Positions 1 through 9,028 of a DNA stretch of 64,000 nt are shown here, piece by piece. The DNA is from JAFDCJ01 sp964527835 (GTDB lineage: Bacteria > Desulfobacterota > Desulfobacteria > Desulfobacterales > JAFDCJ01): NCBI GenBank assembly GCA_964527835.1, contig CAZGNV010000001.1:1-64000 (forward strand), given 5' to 3'. Numbering within the stretch: the stretch's first letter is position 1; the number at the start of each line of letters is the position of its first letter. A program made the translations under genes and the position numbers. The notes under the pieces are model-generated. The model saw only the letters and a list, made by a program, of their open reading frames with translations, was not told the DNA's origin and did no database searches.

Positions 1-52
1 CCCGCGACTTCGACCTTGGCAAGGTCGCACTCTACCACTGAGTTATTCCCGC
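1..52 (-). tRNA. tRNA-Gly (GCC), 3' part cut off by window edge
   Basis: Read on the minus strand from base 52, the sequence starts GCGGGAATAACTC, has a D-arm with AGTGGTAGA and an anticodon arm CGACC-TTGCCAA-GGTCG whose loop carries GCC. It ends at the start of the T-arm (GCGGG) at the window edge, so the T loop, the 3' acceptor strand and the CCA lie outside. It is downstream of pgsA on the same strand. Confidence 0.93.
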
Positions 53-106
53 TCAATTCTGCTATTTCATTTAGCGACTTATTTTTTTTTTGTCAACCCC
101 AAAAGC

Positions 107-655
107 TCAGGTTTGAAGCAGCTTTCTGAATTTAATAAAGTAATGGGTTCCTGACCAGAGAGTAAACACCAGCGCCCCCCACAAAAAAAAGATGCCGATG
201 GCATGGGCGTTGAGCCCGAAAAACGGATAGTGAATCAAAAGCGGGATGATGGCGGCAATCTGAAAGCCGGTTTTAAACTTGCCGAGCTGGGATGCCGAGA
301 GATCCTCTCCCTTTTCGGCGATAATGTTGCGCAGGCCGGTCACTGCAAGCTCCCGCCCGATAATCACACACACGATCCAGGCCGGCACCCAGCCAAGGGA
401 AGCCAGCATGATAAAAGCCGAAGAAACCAGCAGTTTGTCCGCCACCGGATCCATGACTTTGCCGAGGGTCGTCACCAGTCCCTGCTTTCTGGCAAAAAAG
501 CCGTCCAGATAATCCGTGATGGCCGCCGCCGCGAACAGAAAGGCGGCCAGCGCCGTACAAAAACGGTTGGGAAACATCATCAGCACCACGATGACCGGCA
601 CGGCGAGAATCCTGAAAAGCGTCAGACTGTTGGGGTTGCTGAATACGTTTTTCAC
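107..655 (-). CDS. pgsA: CDP-diacylglycerol-glycerol-3-phosphate 3-phosphatidyltransferase
   Basis: This integral membrane enzyme makes phosphatidylglycerol phosphate, the committed step to phosphatidylglycerol and cardiolipin. The 182-residue protein carries the complete CDP-alcohol phosphotransferase signature D-G-x2-A-R-x8-G-x3-D-x3-D, with D51, G52, A55, R56, G65, D69 and D73. Several hydrophobic segments match the six-helix family fold, and the length is typical. Its ATG overlaps the stop of the upstream small membrane protein by 4 bases, so the two are translationally coupled at the end of a long minus-strand operon. Confidence 0.95.
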   Translation of the reverse strand: MKNVFSNPNSLTLFRILAVPVIVVLMMFPNRFCTALAAFLFAAAAITDYLDGFFARKQGLVTTLGKVMDPVADKLLVSSAFIMLASLGWVPAWIVCVIIGRELAVTGLRNIIAEKGEDLSASQLGKFKTGFQIAAIIPLLIHYPFFGLNAHAIGIFFLWGALVFTLWSGTHYFIKFRKLLQT

Positions 656-912
656 TGTTCGTCCTCACCCTGAGCAGCAATGTATCCATCCCGGCACCGC
701 GAACTGCAAAAATACAGGTCCTCTCCCCGGTGGTGCAGGTGCACACCATTTCTTTTGGCAAAATAGGCTTCGCAAAAAGGGTCTTTGACCATCACATCAT
801 CAACCGGTAAATTGTTTTGTCCCGCCTGCGGTTTATGCGCCGGCAGCATCCAGGACTTGATGGCCCGGTAAAATACATAACCAACGGCAAATAGTATCAG
901 AAATCGAATCAT
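652..912 (-). CDS. small membrane-anchored TRASH/PP0621-like metal-binding protein
   Basis: This 86-residue protein has one N-terminal membrane segment (about residues 3-20), a short linker, and a C-terminal module with C47 (KDPFC), C69 and C73 (FCSSRC). That cysteine pattern resembles TRASH/YHS-type metal-binding modules often labelled PP0621 family. No specific function is known. It sits between folK and pgsA with 4-base overlaps on both sides, so it is a genuine operon member. Metal sensing or trafficking would be inference. Confidence 0.75.
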   Translation of the reverse strand: MIRFLILFAVGYVFYRAIKSWMLPAHKPQAGQNNLPVDDVMVKDPFCEAYFAKRNGVHLHHRGEDLYFCSSRCRDGYIAAQGEDEQ

Positions 913-1412
913 TGATGCTTGCGGACTCCCTGGCCGGTTTTATCCAGAGCGTCGAGCAGGGATTGCAGTTTTTTTTTAAAAACGGGATGTACCATGTTCG
1001 GGCTTATATCGCAAACGGGCCTTAATACAAAATGTCTTTCATGCATCCGGGGATGCGGAATCTTCAGCTGCGGCGCATCGATGATGAGATTATCATAAAA
1101 AATGATGTCCAGATCAAGTACCCGGGGACCGAAACGCGTGCCACCACGGACGCGGCCGACATTGCGCTCAATGGATGTCAGCAGTTCCAGCAGTGAAAAC
1201 GGATCGCGTTCGGTTTCAATTTTGACCACATAATTGACAAACCAGTCCTGGTCCACGTAATCCACCGGCTCGGTGCTGTAAGTACCGGACTGTGCGACCA
1301 GGCGGCAGCGGTTGTCACGGATCAGTGCGGCCATTCCCCGCCGGCAGTTTTCAAGCTTGTCACCCAGGTTTGAGCCGACGCTGATATAAGCTGTGTGCCA
1401 CACGTTCACCAA
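909..1412 (-). CDS. folK: 2-amino-4-hydroxy-6-hydroxymethyldihydropteridine pyrophosphokinase
   Basis: HPPK transfers pyrophosphate from ATP to 6-hydroxymethyl-7,8-dihydropterin in folate synthesis. The family motif GPRVLDLDIIFYD lies at about residues 95-107, with the Mg-binding Asp pair of DLD at 100-102. The N-terminal SVGSNLGD segment is also typical. The length (about 167 residues) fits a monofunctional HPPK. The extreme start is uncertain: TTG at 1412, GTG at 1409 and GTG at 1403 are all in frame, and only a modest G-rich stretch precedes them. It lies 12 bases after dapF. Confidence 0.93.
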   Translation of the reverse strand: MVNVWHTAYISVGSNLGDKLENCRRGMAALIRDNRCRLVAQSGTYSTEPVDYVDQDWFVNYVVKIETERDPFSLLELLTSIERNVGRVRGGTRFGPRVLDLDIIFYDNLIIDAPQLKIPHPRMHERHFVLRPVCDISPNMVHPVFKKKLQSLLDALDKTGQGVRKHQ

Positions 1413-1424
1413 AGCCAGCCCCGT

Positions 1425-2252
1425 TTATTTCCAGGCATCCGGGTGCAGATGTCCCGTGTAAATCATGCGAGCATCGCCTTCCAGATATATATCGCTGAAC
1501 ACACCGGAATTGTTGGAAAAATATATCGTCAGCATTTCAGCACTGCGGGTGCGCAGGTGGACAGGGGAATCCCATTTCAGCTTACAGGCCGCCACCAGGG
1601 CCGCCGCAATCGATCCGGTGCCGCAGGCCAGGGTTTCATCTTCCACTCCGCGTTCATAGGTGCGAATCGCCAACCTTCCCGGCTCGAGGGGACTGACGAA
1701 ATTCACATTGGTGCCGGCCGGGGCAAACATTTCATGGTACCGTATTTCCCGGCCCAGCGGTACCACTTCCATATCGTCGACATCCGGCCGGATGATGACC
1801 ACGTGGGGCACACCGGTATTAACGCTGCTCAATTCAAGGGGACCCCCTTTGAGGTTCACGCTGAAGTCCAGGCGCAGATCCAGCGGATCCGGCATTTTCA
1901 CCCGGGCCCGATCGCCCTGCACCCGGCCATGGACAATGCCGGTGTCGGTTTCAAAGGTCAGGTCGTTGCCGGCAATTCCGTTGACCGCGGCGAAACGCGC
2001 CGCACAGCGCGCTCCGTTGCCGCACATTTCAGCCTTGCTGCCATCGGAATTAAAAAAGCGCCAGCTGAAATCGGCATTCCGGGAGGATTCAATCAGAATA
2101 AGTCCATCGGCGCCCACCGACATCTTGCGGCGGCATACCTGCCGGATAAAACGGGGCAGATCGGCTTCATCGACCACCTCATCCCGGTTGTCGACAATGA
2201 TAAAATCATTGCCGCTGCCGCTCATTTTAGTAAAAGGAATCGATTCCATCAT
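1425..2252 (-). CDS. dapF: diaminopimelate epimerase
   Basis: This enzyme converts LL- to meso-diaminopimelate for lysine and peptidoglycan synthesis. The two catalytic cysteines of the proton-shuttle mechanism are visible: C77 in MCGNGARC and C210 in LACGTGS. The start MMESIPFTKMSGSGNDF contains the usual N-terminal signature, and 275 residues is the family length. It follows lysA by 30 bases, a spacer that holds a short GTTG-rich repeat, and precedes folK. lysA-dapF puts the last two steps of lysine synthesis side by side. Confidence 0.97.
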   Translation of the reverse strand: MMESIPFTKMSGSGNDFIIVDNRDEVVDEADLPRFIRQVCRRKMSVGADGLILIESSRNADFSWRFFNSDGSKAEMCGNGARCAARFAAVNGIAGNDLTFETDTGIVHGRVQGDRARVKMPDPLDLRLDFSVNLKGGPLELSSVNTGVPHVVIIRPDVDDMEVVPLGREIRYHEMFAPAGTNVNFVSPLEPGRLAIRTYERGVEDETLACGTGSIAAALVAACKLKWDSPVHLRTRSAEMLTIYFSNNSGVFSDIYLEGDARMIYTGHLHPDAWK

Positions 2253-2255
2253 TCA

Positions 2256-2295
2256 AAGTTGTCCGTTGCTGGTAGTCCGTTGTCAGTTGTCAGCA
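2256..2295. repeat. short GTTGTC/GTCCGTTG simple repeat between lysA and dapF
   Basis: The spacer and last codons of lysA hold repeated GTCCGTTG and GTTGTCAG words (GTCCGTTGCTGG, GTCCGTTGTCAGTTGTCAG). It looks like a degenerate tandem repeat that has reached the 3' end of lysA. No function can be assigned. Confidence 0.5.
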
Positions 2296-3545
2296 AGAAA
2301 CGGCGGCAGGGACTCCCCCTTCACCAGGTCCTCGTACCCTTCCCGGGCCCTGACGACATGAAAATCACCGTCCTTGACCATCACTTCGGCCGCTCGGGGA
2401 CGGGAGCAGTAGTTGGATGACATCACGTATCCATAGGCCCCGGCACTCATCACCGCCAGCAGATCACCGGATTGCACAAGGGGCATGTTGCGGTCCAGGG
2501 CCAGAAAATCACCGCTCTCGCAGATGGGTCCCACCACGTCGGCAACAATCAGCTCCCCGGCTGGAGCGGCCACCGGTTCGATGGCATGATAGGCGCTGTA
2601 CAGGGTCGGGCGCATCAGGTCGTTCATGCCGGCATCGACGACAACAAAATTTTTCGTATCTCCCGGCTTCAAAAAAAGCACGCGGGTTACCAGAATCCCG
2701 GCATTGCCGACCAGCACCCGGCCGGGCTCCAGGATCAGGCATAGCTGCATCTCCCTGAGCTGCTCGATGATGGATCCGGCATATTCGCTCAGCGACGGCG
2801 GTGTTTCATCCTCATAGGTTATGCCCAACCCGCCTCCCATGTCAAGGTAGCGGATATCAATGCCCTGCTGCTTCAATTCAGCCACCAGGGTTCTCAGATT
2901 TTTCAGGGCATTTTCGAAGGGGCTGGCCTCGGTGATCTGTGATCCGATATGGCAGGCCATGCCGATGACCTCCACGTGCTCGAGGGCGTCGGCCATGGCA
3001 TATCCGTCCAAGGCGCTTTGGGATGCAATGCCGAACTTGTTTTTCTTCAATCCGGTGGAAATATAGGGATGGGTCCGTGCATCAACATCCGGATTGACCC
3101 GCAGCGCAACCGGCGCTCGCTTTTTTAAAGCCGCGGCCCGCTCATTGATAAGCTCCAATTCGGCCACCGACTCCACGTTGAACATCAAAATGCCGGCCTG
3201 CAGCGCATAGTCGATTTCATCCACCCGCTTGCCGACGCCGGAATAGACGATCCGCTGGGGAACAAAGCCGGCCTGGAGACCCCGGTACAGTTCTCCGCCT
3301 GAAACAATGTCCAATCCGCAGCCTGCAGCGGCAAACAGGCTTAAAACGGCCCGGTTGGTGTTGGCTTTGGCCGAATAGCATATCAACCGGTCGATCCCGT
3401 TAAAAGCCCCATCAAAGGCCTGAAAGTGGCGCTGAAGGGTTGCATGACTGTACAGGTAAAACGGTGTGCCCACCTGGTCGGCAATTTCACTCACCGGCAC
3501 GTCCTCACAATGCAATTGATCGTTGCGGTAATGGAAATGATGCAT
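2283..3545 (-). CDS. lysA: diaminopimelate decarboxylase
   Basis: This PLP enzyme decarboxylates meso-diaminopimelate to lysine. It is a fold-type III (alanine-racemase-like) barrel; the PLP lysine is K60 in CYSAKAN, followed by the glycine-rich GGGLG phosphate-binding loop and the C-terminal CESGDFLA motif that supplies the second active-site cysteine. The 420-residue length is typical. A good ribosome-binding site (AGGAGCAGGG) precedes the ATG at 3545. The last codons run into the short repeat shared with the dapF spacer. Confidence 0.97.
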   Translation of the reverse strand: MHHFHYRNDQLHCEDVPVSEIADQVGTPFYLYSHATLQRHFQAFDGAFNGIDRLICYSAKANTNRAVLSLFAAAGCGLDIVSGGELYRGLQAGFVPQRIVYSGVGKRVDEIDYALQAGILMFNVESVAELELINERAAALKKRAPVALRVNPDVDARTHPYISTGLKKNKFGIASQSALDGYAMADALEHVEVIGMACHIGSQITEASPFENALKNLRTLVAELKQQGIDIRYLDMGGGLGITYEDETPPSLSEYAGSIIEQLREMQLCLILEPGRVLVGNAGILVTRVLFLKPGDTKNFVVVDAGMNDLMRPTLYSAYHAIEPVAAPAGELIVADVVGPICESGDFLALDRNMPLVQSGDLLAVMSAGAYGYVMSSNYCSRPRAAEVMVKDGDFHVVRAREGYEDLVKGESLPPFLADN

Positions 3546-3565
3546 TACATCCCTGCTCCTTTTTT

Positions 3566-4039
3566 TCAGTACTCGAAGTCAACCAGGTTGGAATCTCTTC
3601 CCGTGTGCCCTTCATCCGTATAGGCAACCACCTTGTACACATAGCGGTAGCCGGGTTCTATTGTCTGGACAAAAACCACCGGGCCCGCCGCACCCCGGCC
3701 GGCTGCCGGCACCGGAACATCGCCGACTTCAACAAACCGCAGCGGGCAATTCGGACATTCTTTTTCAATCACGCTTTGCGTGGAGCGGTAAACCAAAAAC
3801 CCGCTGATGGGAAGTTTCTTTTGCTCTTCGTCTGCGGGAACCATCCAGCTCAGCTTGATGGTATTTCCGGTCATGGAAAAGCTTAAATCCTTGACCTTCG
3901 GGGGACGGGTCCCCAGCGGAGGCTCCGGCGGCGCTTTTCTGCCGCACCCGACAAGCATCCCGGATGCGGTTATTGCAACAATCACCACCAGGACCACCGC
4001 GGTCAAGGCAGTTGTTTTTGCCCGGTCTGTTTTGGTCAT
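3566..4039 (-). CDS. predicted lipoprotein with a fibronectin III-like domain
   Basis: The 157-residue protein has an N-terminal hydrophobic segment ending in a lipobox (LVGC, Cys about residue 32), then a proline-rich linker (GRKAPPEPP). The rest resembles a single fibronectin type III beta-sandwich (KLSWMVP ... GYRYVYKVVAYTDEG). It is probably lipidated and periplasm-facing. The start overlaps the argH stop by 4 bases, so it belongs to the arg-lys operon, although no link with amino-acid synthesis is visible. The exact function is unknown. Confidence 0.8.
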   Translation of the reverse strand: MTKTDRAKTTALTAVVLVVIVAITASGMLVGCGRKAPPEPPLGTRPPKVKDLSFSMTGNTIKLSWMVPADEEQKKLPISGFLVYRSTQSVIEKECPNCPLRFVEVGDVPVPAAGRGAAGPVVFVQTIEPGYRYVYKVVAYTDEGHTGRDSNLVDFEY

Positions 4040-5469
4040 TGACCGCCTTCCGGAGTTTTTTCAAGATGAAAATCGGGCAGCTTTTTTTGCTTGCGCTGCA
4101 GTAGGGTCCGGGCGGTTGCAATAGCTTGCTTCACCGTCGCCGTCGCCGTGCCGCCATGGCATTCACGGCGGTCCACCATTTGGCGGATAGACAATTTTGA
4201 AAAGATCTCCCTGCGGATCAGGGGCGAAAATGACTGCAGTTCATCGAGGGTAAGCTCATGCAGTTCCTTTTTCCTTTCCAGGGCAAAGCTGACCGCCTCG
4301 CCCACCAGACGGTGGGCCTGACGAAAGGACATTCCACGACTCACCAGGTAGTCGGCCATGTCGGTCGCATCCAGATATCCAGCGGCCGCGGCTTGCTGCA
4401 TCTTTTCCTGATTGAAATGCAGCCGCGGCAACATGGCGCTGAACACCTCGATACAGGCTGTCAGCGTGTCCACGGCATCGAACAGGGGCTTTTTGTCCTC
4501 CTGCATATCCCGGTTGTAAGCCAGCGGCAGGGATTTCATCATCGTCAGCACCGACATCAGGCTGCCGATCACCCCCCCGGTTTTGCCCCGCACCAGCTCC
4601 GGCACGTCGGGATTTTTTTTCTGCGGCATGATGCTGCTGCCGGTGGCAAAAGCATCCGGCAGCTCAACAAAACCAAATTCCGCGCTGGACCATAAAATGA
4701 GCTCCTCGGACAAGCGGCTGAAATGCACCATGGCAATGCTGGCAGAAGCCAGAAATTCGATGATAAAATCCCGGTCCGAAACCGCATCGATGCTGTTGGC
4801 CGCCACCGTATCGAATCGCAGCAATTGGGCCGTATAGGTCCGATCGATCGGATAGGTCGTCCCGGCCAGGGCTGCGGCCCCCAGGGGCATCACGTTGATG
4901 CGACCAAGGCAGTCCTCCAGCCGCAGCATATCCCGCGAAAACATCTCGTAATAGGCCATCAGGTGATGGGCCAGCAAAACCGGCTGCGCACGCTGCAGAT
5001 GGGTATAGCCGGGCATGATCACATCCAGATTTTTCTGTGCCAGCTCGATGATGACCGTCAGCAGCCGATGAAGCTGCTCGATGATGCGCGAGGTCTTATG
5101 GCGCAGGTACATGCGAACATCCAGCGCAACCTGGTCATTGCGGCTTCGGGCGGTGTGAAGTTTTTCAGCCACCGGCCCTGCGATCTCTCCCAGCCGGGCT
5201 TCAATATGCATGTGAATGTCTTCCAGGGCGTCATCGAACCGGAAACGGCCGGCCTCAATCTCCTGCCTGATTTTTTCAAGCCCCTCAATCAGCACCCGGG
5301 CATCCGCTTTGGAAATGATCCCGACTTTGGCCAGCATTTTACAATGGGCCATGCTGCCCTGGATATCATAGGCAAAAAGGCGGCGGTCGACCTGAATCGA
5401 AGAGGTGAAAGCCTCGACGATGCGGTCGGTTTTTTCGCCAAACCGTCCCTGCCAGAGTTTTTCACTCAT
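4036..5469 (-). CDS. argH: argininosuccinate lyase
   Basis: This enzyme splits argininosuccinate into arginine and fumarate, the last step of arginine synthesis. The fumarase/aspartase-superfamily signature GSSIMPQKKNPD lies at about residues 277-288, and HTARSRND at about 105-112 and PGYTHLQRAQP are present. I chose the ATG at 5469 (MSEKLWQGRFG). An in-frame upstream extension to 5541 would run through the end of argD and is not family-like. The resulting 477 residues is normal. It follows argD by 16 bases. Confidence 0.97.
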   Translation of the reverse strand: MSEKLWQGRFGEKTDRIVEAFTSSIQVDRRLFAYDIQGSMAHCKMLAKVGIISKADARVLIEGLEKIRQEIEAGRFRFDDALEDIHMHIEARLGEIAGPVAEKLHTARSRNDQVALDVRMYLRHKTSRIIEQLHRLLTVIIELAQKNLDVIMPGYTHLQRAQPVLLAHHLMAYYEMFSRDMLRLEDCLGRINVMPLGAAALAGTTYPIDRTYTAQLLRFDTVAANSIDAVSDRDFIIEFLASASIAMVHFSRLSEELILWSSAEFGFVELPDAFATGSSIMPQKKNPDVPELVRGKTGGVIGSLMSVLTMMKSLPLAYNRDMQEDKKPLFDAVDTLTACIEVFSAMLPRLHFNQEKMQQAAAAGYLDATDMADYLVSRGMSFRQAHRLVGEAVSFALERKKELHELTLDELQSFSPLIRREIFSKLSIRQMVDRRECHGGTATATVKQAIATARTLLQRKQKKLPDFHLEKTPEGGQ

Positions 5470-5485
5470 GGTGTATCCTTTTTTT

Positions 5486-6685
5486 TCAGGCGCTGCCGGC
5501 AGCTTCGGGCAGCAATTCGTCCAGGCAGTCCACCAGCGCATCGATTTCTTCTTTGCTGATAATCAGCGGCGGTACGAAACGCAATATCTTTTCCTGAATG
5601 CAGTTGATTAAAAATCCGCGCTGCAGGCACTCATCAACAATGGATTTTCCGTCAATATTGAGCTCCATGGCAAGCAGCAGTCCGAACCCGCGCACATCCA
5701 CCACGCAGTCGTGGCGCTGCTTGAGCACCTCCAGTTTTGCCCTGAAATAGTCTCCTGCCTGCCGGCCCTGTTCGATCACATTTTCGTCCACCAGGGTGCG
5801 GCACACTTCCAGTGCCGCCGCACTCACCAGAGGAGTCCCGCCAAAGGTGGAGGCGTGTGCCCCCGGACCGAATGCCTCGGCGACCTTTTCGCTGGCCAGC
5901 ATGGCCCCGATGGGCAAGCCGTTGGCCAGGGCCTTGGCCAGGGTCATGATATCCGGCTCAACGGCGAAGTGTTCATGGGCAAAAAGTCGGCCGGTGCGCC
6001 CCATGCCGGTCTGGATTTCATCGAAAATCAGCAGGGCTCCGGTTTCGTCGCAAATCTGCCGCACGGCCTTCAGATAATCGACATCCGGACAGCGCACGCC
6101 GCCTTCGCCCTGGATGGGTTCAAGCAGCACCGCGCAAGTGGATGCCCCGACCCGGGCGCGCAATGCCTGAATATCGTTGAAAGGCACAAACTCGAATCCC
6201 GCCAGCACGGGATCAAACCCCTTTCTTATTTTTTCCTGCCCGGTGGCCGAAAGGGTCGCCATGGTGCGGCCGTGAAACGACTTTTCCATGGTCACTATGG
6301 TAAACCGGCTGTTTTGGCCGCGATCACTAAAATACTTGCGGGCCAGCTTGATGGCCGCTTCATTGGCCTCGGCCCCGCTGTTGCATAAAAAGATTCGATC
6401 GGCAAAACTGTGGGCCACCAGCCAGGCGGCCAGCTTCACCTGGGGCACCGTGTAGTATAAATTGGACACGTGCCACAGAGTCTGCGCCTGTTTGACCACT
6501 GCCCGGGTGATTGCCTCGTGGGCATGGCCCAGGTTGCAAACCGCGATGCCGGCGACAAAATCCGTGTAGCGCCGGCCGTCGGTGTCCACCAGGGTGCAGC
6601 CCCTACCCGTTTCCAGCACCACCGGAAACCGCTGGTAGGTTTTGGCGATCACCTGCCCGGCCTGCTGCATGATTTCAGCGCTCAT
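5486..6685 (-). CDS. argD: acetylornithine aminotransferase
   Basis: This class-III PLP aminotransferase acts in arginine synthesis and possibly also on N-succinyl-DAP. The NSGAEA phosphate-binding loop is at 102-107, the cofactor Asp is D222 in FDEIQTGMGRTG, and the PLP lysine is K251 in LAKALANGLPIGA. The length (399) is typical. It is the first gene of the arginine/lysine operon. argB, argF and argG, which often accompany it, are not in this window. Confidence 0.95.
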   Translation of the reverse strand: MSAEIMQQAGQVIAKTYQRFPVVLETGRGCTLVDTDGRRYTDFVAGIAVCNLGHAHEAITRAVVKQAQTLWHVSNLYYTVPQVKLAAWLVAHSFADRIFLCNSGAEANEAAIKLARKYFSDRGQNSRFTIVTMEKSFHGRTMATLSATGQEKIRKGFDPVLAGFEFVPFNDIQALRARVGASTCAVLLEPIQGEGGVRCPDVDYLKAVRQICDETGALLIFDEIQTGMGRTGRLFAHEHFAVEPDIMTLAKALANGLPIGAMLASEKVAEAFGPGAHASTFGGTPLVSAAALEVCRTLVDENVIEQGRQAGDYFRAKLEVLKQRHDCVVDVRGFGLLLAMELNIDGKSIVDECLQRGFLINCIQEKILRFVPPLIISKEEIDALVDCLDELLPEAAGSA

Positions 6686-6745
6686 ATCCCTTCCCTTCAG
6701 TAAAAACCAAGATCGAATGCTTTCACTCCAAAGCGAGCTAAATTG

Positions 6746-6958
6746 CTAAAGTAGATTGGAGTGCCTAAAATGCCTAAAGTGCACTAAAGTGCCTAAAGTT
6801 AAGGTATCTTGTCGATTTTATTAAAAGCAAAAACAGTGTCTGCTCCTGGATGCATGTGCCGAGTTTCATGCTGAAACTGCTCGGCGTTTATAAAAAGACA
6901 GAGCGCAGCGAAGCCATGACTTTAGGCACTTAAGGCACTTCGAACTTAAGGCACTATT
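6746..6958. repeat. imperfect palindromic array of AGTGCCTAAAGT words
   Basis: Between hslU and argD, the left cluster (6746-6805) has four variants of GTGCCTAAAGT on the plus strand. The right cluster (6915-6955) has the same word inverted (ACTTTAGGCACT, TTAAGGCACT twice). The centre holds a hairpin, GCCGAG at 6858 with CTCGGC at 6880. The ~210 bp therefore form an imperfect long inverted repeat. No gene is visible in it. It might be the scar of a lost mobile element or of a rearrangement; an argD promoter must also lie here, but I could not assign one. Confidence 0.6.
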
Positions 6959-6959
6959 T

Positions 6960-8333
6960 TTATAAAATGTAACGGCTCAGATCTTCGTCGTCCTTGATTT
7001 CCTTTAACTTGTCCTCCACATATTTCCTGTCGATGACCAGTCGCTGCTGCTCCATGTCCGGTGCGTCGAACAAAATGTCTTCCAGCAGGCACTCCATGAG
7101 GGTATGCAGCCTGCGGGCACCGATATTTTCCGTGCGCTCGTTGACCTCCTCGGCAATGGCGGCAATTTCAGCCACGGCATCATCTTCAAAGACAACGTCA
7201 ACCCCTTCGGTGCGCATCAAGGCGATGTATTGAAGCAGCAAGGCGTTTTTCGGCTCGGTGAGAATCCGGATGAATTCCTGGCGTCCCAGCGAATCAAGTT
7301 CCACCCGGATGGGAAAGCGTCCCTGCAGCTCTGGAATCAAATCCGACGGCTTGACCGTGTGAAAGGCTCCGGAGGCGATGAATAGAATATGATCCGTCTT
7401 GACGGGTCCATATTTGGTGGTGACCGTGCTGCCCTCGACAATGGGCAGCAGATCGCGCTGCACCCCTTCTCGGGACACGTCCGGACCGTGGCTGTCATCG
7501 CCCCCGGCAATCTTGTCAATTTCATCCAGAAAAATAATGCCGGACTGCTCGACCCGCACGATGGCGTCGCGCACGACCCGATCCATATCCACCAGCTGCT
7601 GGGCTTCTTCCTGGGTCAAAATCTCCATGGCCTCGGCAACTTTCATCTTGCGCCGCTTGGTGGCCTTTGGAAACATGCCGCCAAGCATATCTTTGAAGTT
7701 AATCCCCATCTCTTCCATGCCGATATTGGAGAAAATTTCCACCATCGGCATGCTGCGGTCAGCCACATCCAGATCCACAAAGCGGTTGTCAAGTTTGCCC
7801 CGGCGCAGCATGCTGCGCAATTTTTCCCGGGTCGAGGACGACTCATCGTGGGAGCCGGTCACCAGTTCAAACTGGACCTCCTTGGACTCTTCACCACGCT
7901 CCGGCGGCTGGGTGCCGGCCTTGGGAAGCAGCAGATCAAGCATGCGTTCTTCGGCGTTGCGTCGGGCCTTGTCCTGCACCTGTTCCTGAGCCCGCACCTT
8001 GAACTGGTTAATGGTCAGTTCCACCAGGTCCCTCACCATGGACTCCACGTCCCGGCCCACGTATCCGACCTCGGTAAACTTGGAGGCTTCAACTTTGCTG
8101 AAAGGAGAATCGGTCAGCCGGGAAAGCCGACGGGCGATTTCGGTTTTGCCCACGCCGGTGGGACCGATCAGAATGATATTCTTGGGTGCGATTTCATCGC
8201 GCAGATCCTCGGGCACCTGCTGCCGGCGCCACCGATTGCGCAGGGCCACGGCCACCGATCGTTTGGCCCGGTTTTGGCCGATAATGTATTTGTCGAGTTC
8301 TTTGACGATTTCCGATGGTTTCAGATCGCTCAT
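6960..8333 (-). CDS. hslU: HslUV protease ATPase subunit
   Basis: This AAA+ unfoldase feeds substrates to the HslV peptidase. Walker A GPTGVGKT is at residues 57-64, and Walker B with the sensor region is IIFLDEIDKIAG. The I-domain lies between them, and the C-terminus ends DLSRYIL, the tail that docks into HslV in this family. I chose the ATG at 8333 (MSDLKPSEIV): it has an AAGGGA ribosome-binding site, whereas an in-frame start 24 bases upstream does not. This gives 457 residues. It follows hslV by about 74 bases. Confidence 0.96.
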   Translation of the reverse strand: MSDLKPSEIVKELDKYIIGQNRAKRSVAVALRNRWRRQQVPEDLRDEIAPKNIILIGPTGVGKTEIARRLSRLTDSPFSKVEASKFTEVGYVGRDVESMVRDLVELTINQFKVRAQEQVQDKARRNAEERMLDLLLPKAGTQPPERGEESKEVQFELVTGSHDESSSTREKLRSMLRRGKLDNRFVDLDVADRSMPMVEIFSNIGMEEMGINFKDMLGGMFPKATKRRKMKVAEAMEILTQEEAQQLVDMDRVVRDAIVRVEQSGIIFLDEIDKIAGGDDSHGPDVSREGVQRDLLPIVEGSTVTTKYGPVKTDHILFIASGAFHTVKPSDLIPELQGRFPIRVELDSLGRQEFIRILTEPKNALLLQYIALMRTEGVDVVFEDDAVAEIAAIAEEVNERTENIGARRLHTLMECLLEDILFDAPDMEQQRLVIDRKYVEDKLKEIKDDEDLSRYIL

Positions 8334-8407
8334 GCACAATCCCTTTGACTGATACAATCAGCAAAAAACATTTTTAGCTCACATCCCAAAACTCTGATTG
8401 AGCTCAA

Positions 8408-8938
8408 TTATAATTCTTCGATGGTCACCTGATCATTGGTGTAAATGCAGACCGCAGCGGCGATCTGCATGGATTTGCGAACGATGGCACCCGCATCCAG
8501 ATCACTGTGTTTTACCAGCGCGATGGCAGCCGACTGGGCGGCCACCCCCCCCGATCCAATGCCAATGATGCCCTCATCGGGTTCGATGACATCGCCGTTG
8601 CCCGAAAGCAGGTACATGCTCTCGGCGTCCACGGCGATCATCATGGCTTCAAGCCGTCTAAGAAATTTATCGGCCCGCCAGTCCCGTGCCAGCTCGACCG
8701 CGGATCGGGTCAGGTTGCCGTTGTAGCGCTCCAGTTTCTTTTCGAGCTTTTCAGAAAGGTTCAGGGCGTCCGCGGTGGCCCCGGCAAAGCCCACGACAAT
8801 CTTATCGTCGTAAATGCGCCGCACCTTCCTGGCATGATGTTTGACGATATTATTGTTCAGGGTCACCTGACCATCGCCGGCAACCGCCACTTTGCCTCTG
8901 TGCCTGACAGCTAAAATTGTCGTTCCATGAAAATTCAT
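8408..8938 (-). CDS. hslV: HslUV protease peptidase subunit
   Basis: This proteasome-beta-like threonine peptidase works with HslU. The sequence MNFHGTTILAVR puts the nucleophile at T6 after a 5-residue propeptide, like the ClpQ form of Firmicutes rather than the MTTI start of enterobacteria. The conserved GDGQVT segment follows. The length of 176 is typical. It lies in the order xerC-hslV-hslU, a conserved arrangement. Confidence 0.96.
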   Translation of the reverse strand: MNFHGTTILAVRHRGKVAVAGDGQVTLNNNIVKHHARKVRRIYDDKIVVGFAGATADALNLSEKLEKKLERYNGNLTRSAVELARDWRADKFLRRLEAMMIAVDAESMYLLSGNGDVIEPDEGIIGIGSGGVAAQSAAIALVKHSDLDAGAIVRKSMQIAAAVCIYTNDQVTIEEL

Positions 8939-9028
8939 GTGCAGGACTCCGTTTCGGTGGCGGATGGACAGCGCAAACGAAGGTGCACCCCTGCAATTGT
9001 CCCTTTGCCGTCAACTGCTGGCCCGGCC

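Noticed and set aside
1395..2420. 341-codon open frame opposite dapF/folK
   Set aside because: Shadow of dapF and its neighbours on the other strand; no ribosome-binding site and no recognisable protein.
7389..8348. 319-codon open frame opposite hslU
   Set aside because: Shadow of the hslU coding strand, histidine- and glycine-rich composition, no motif.
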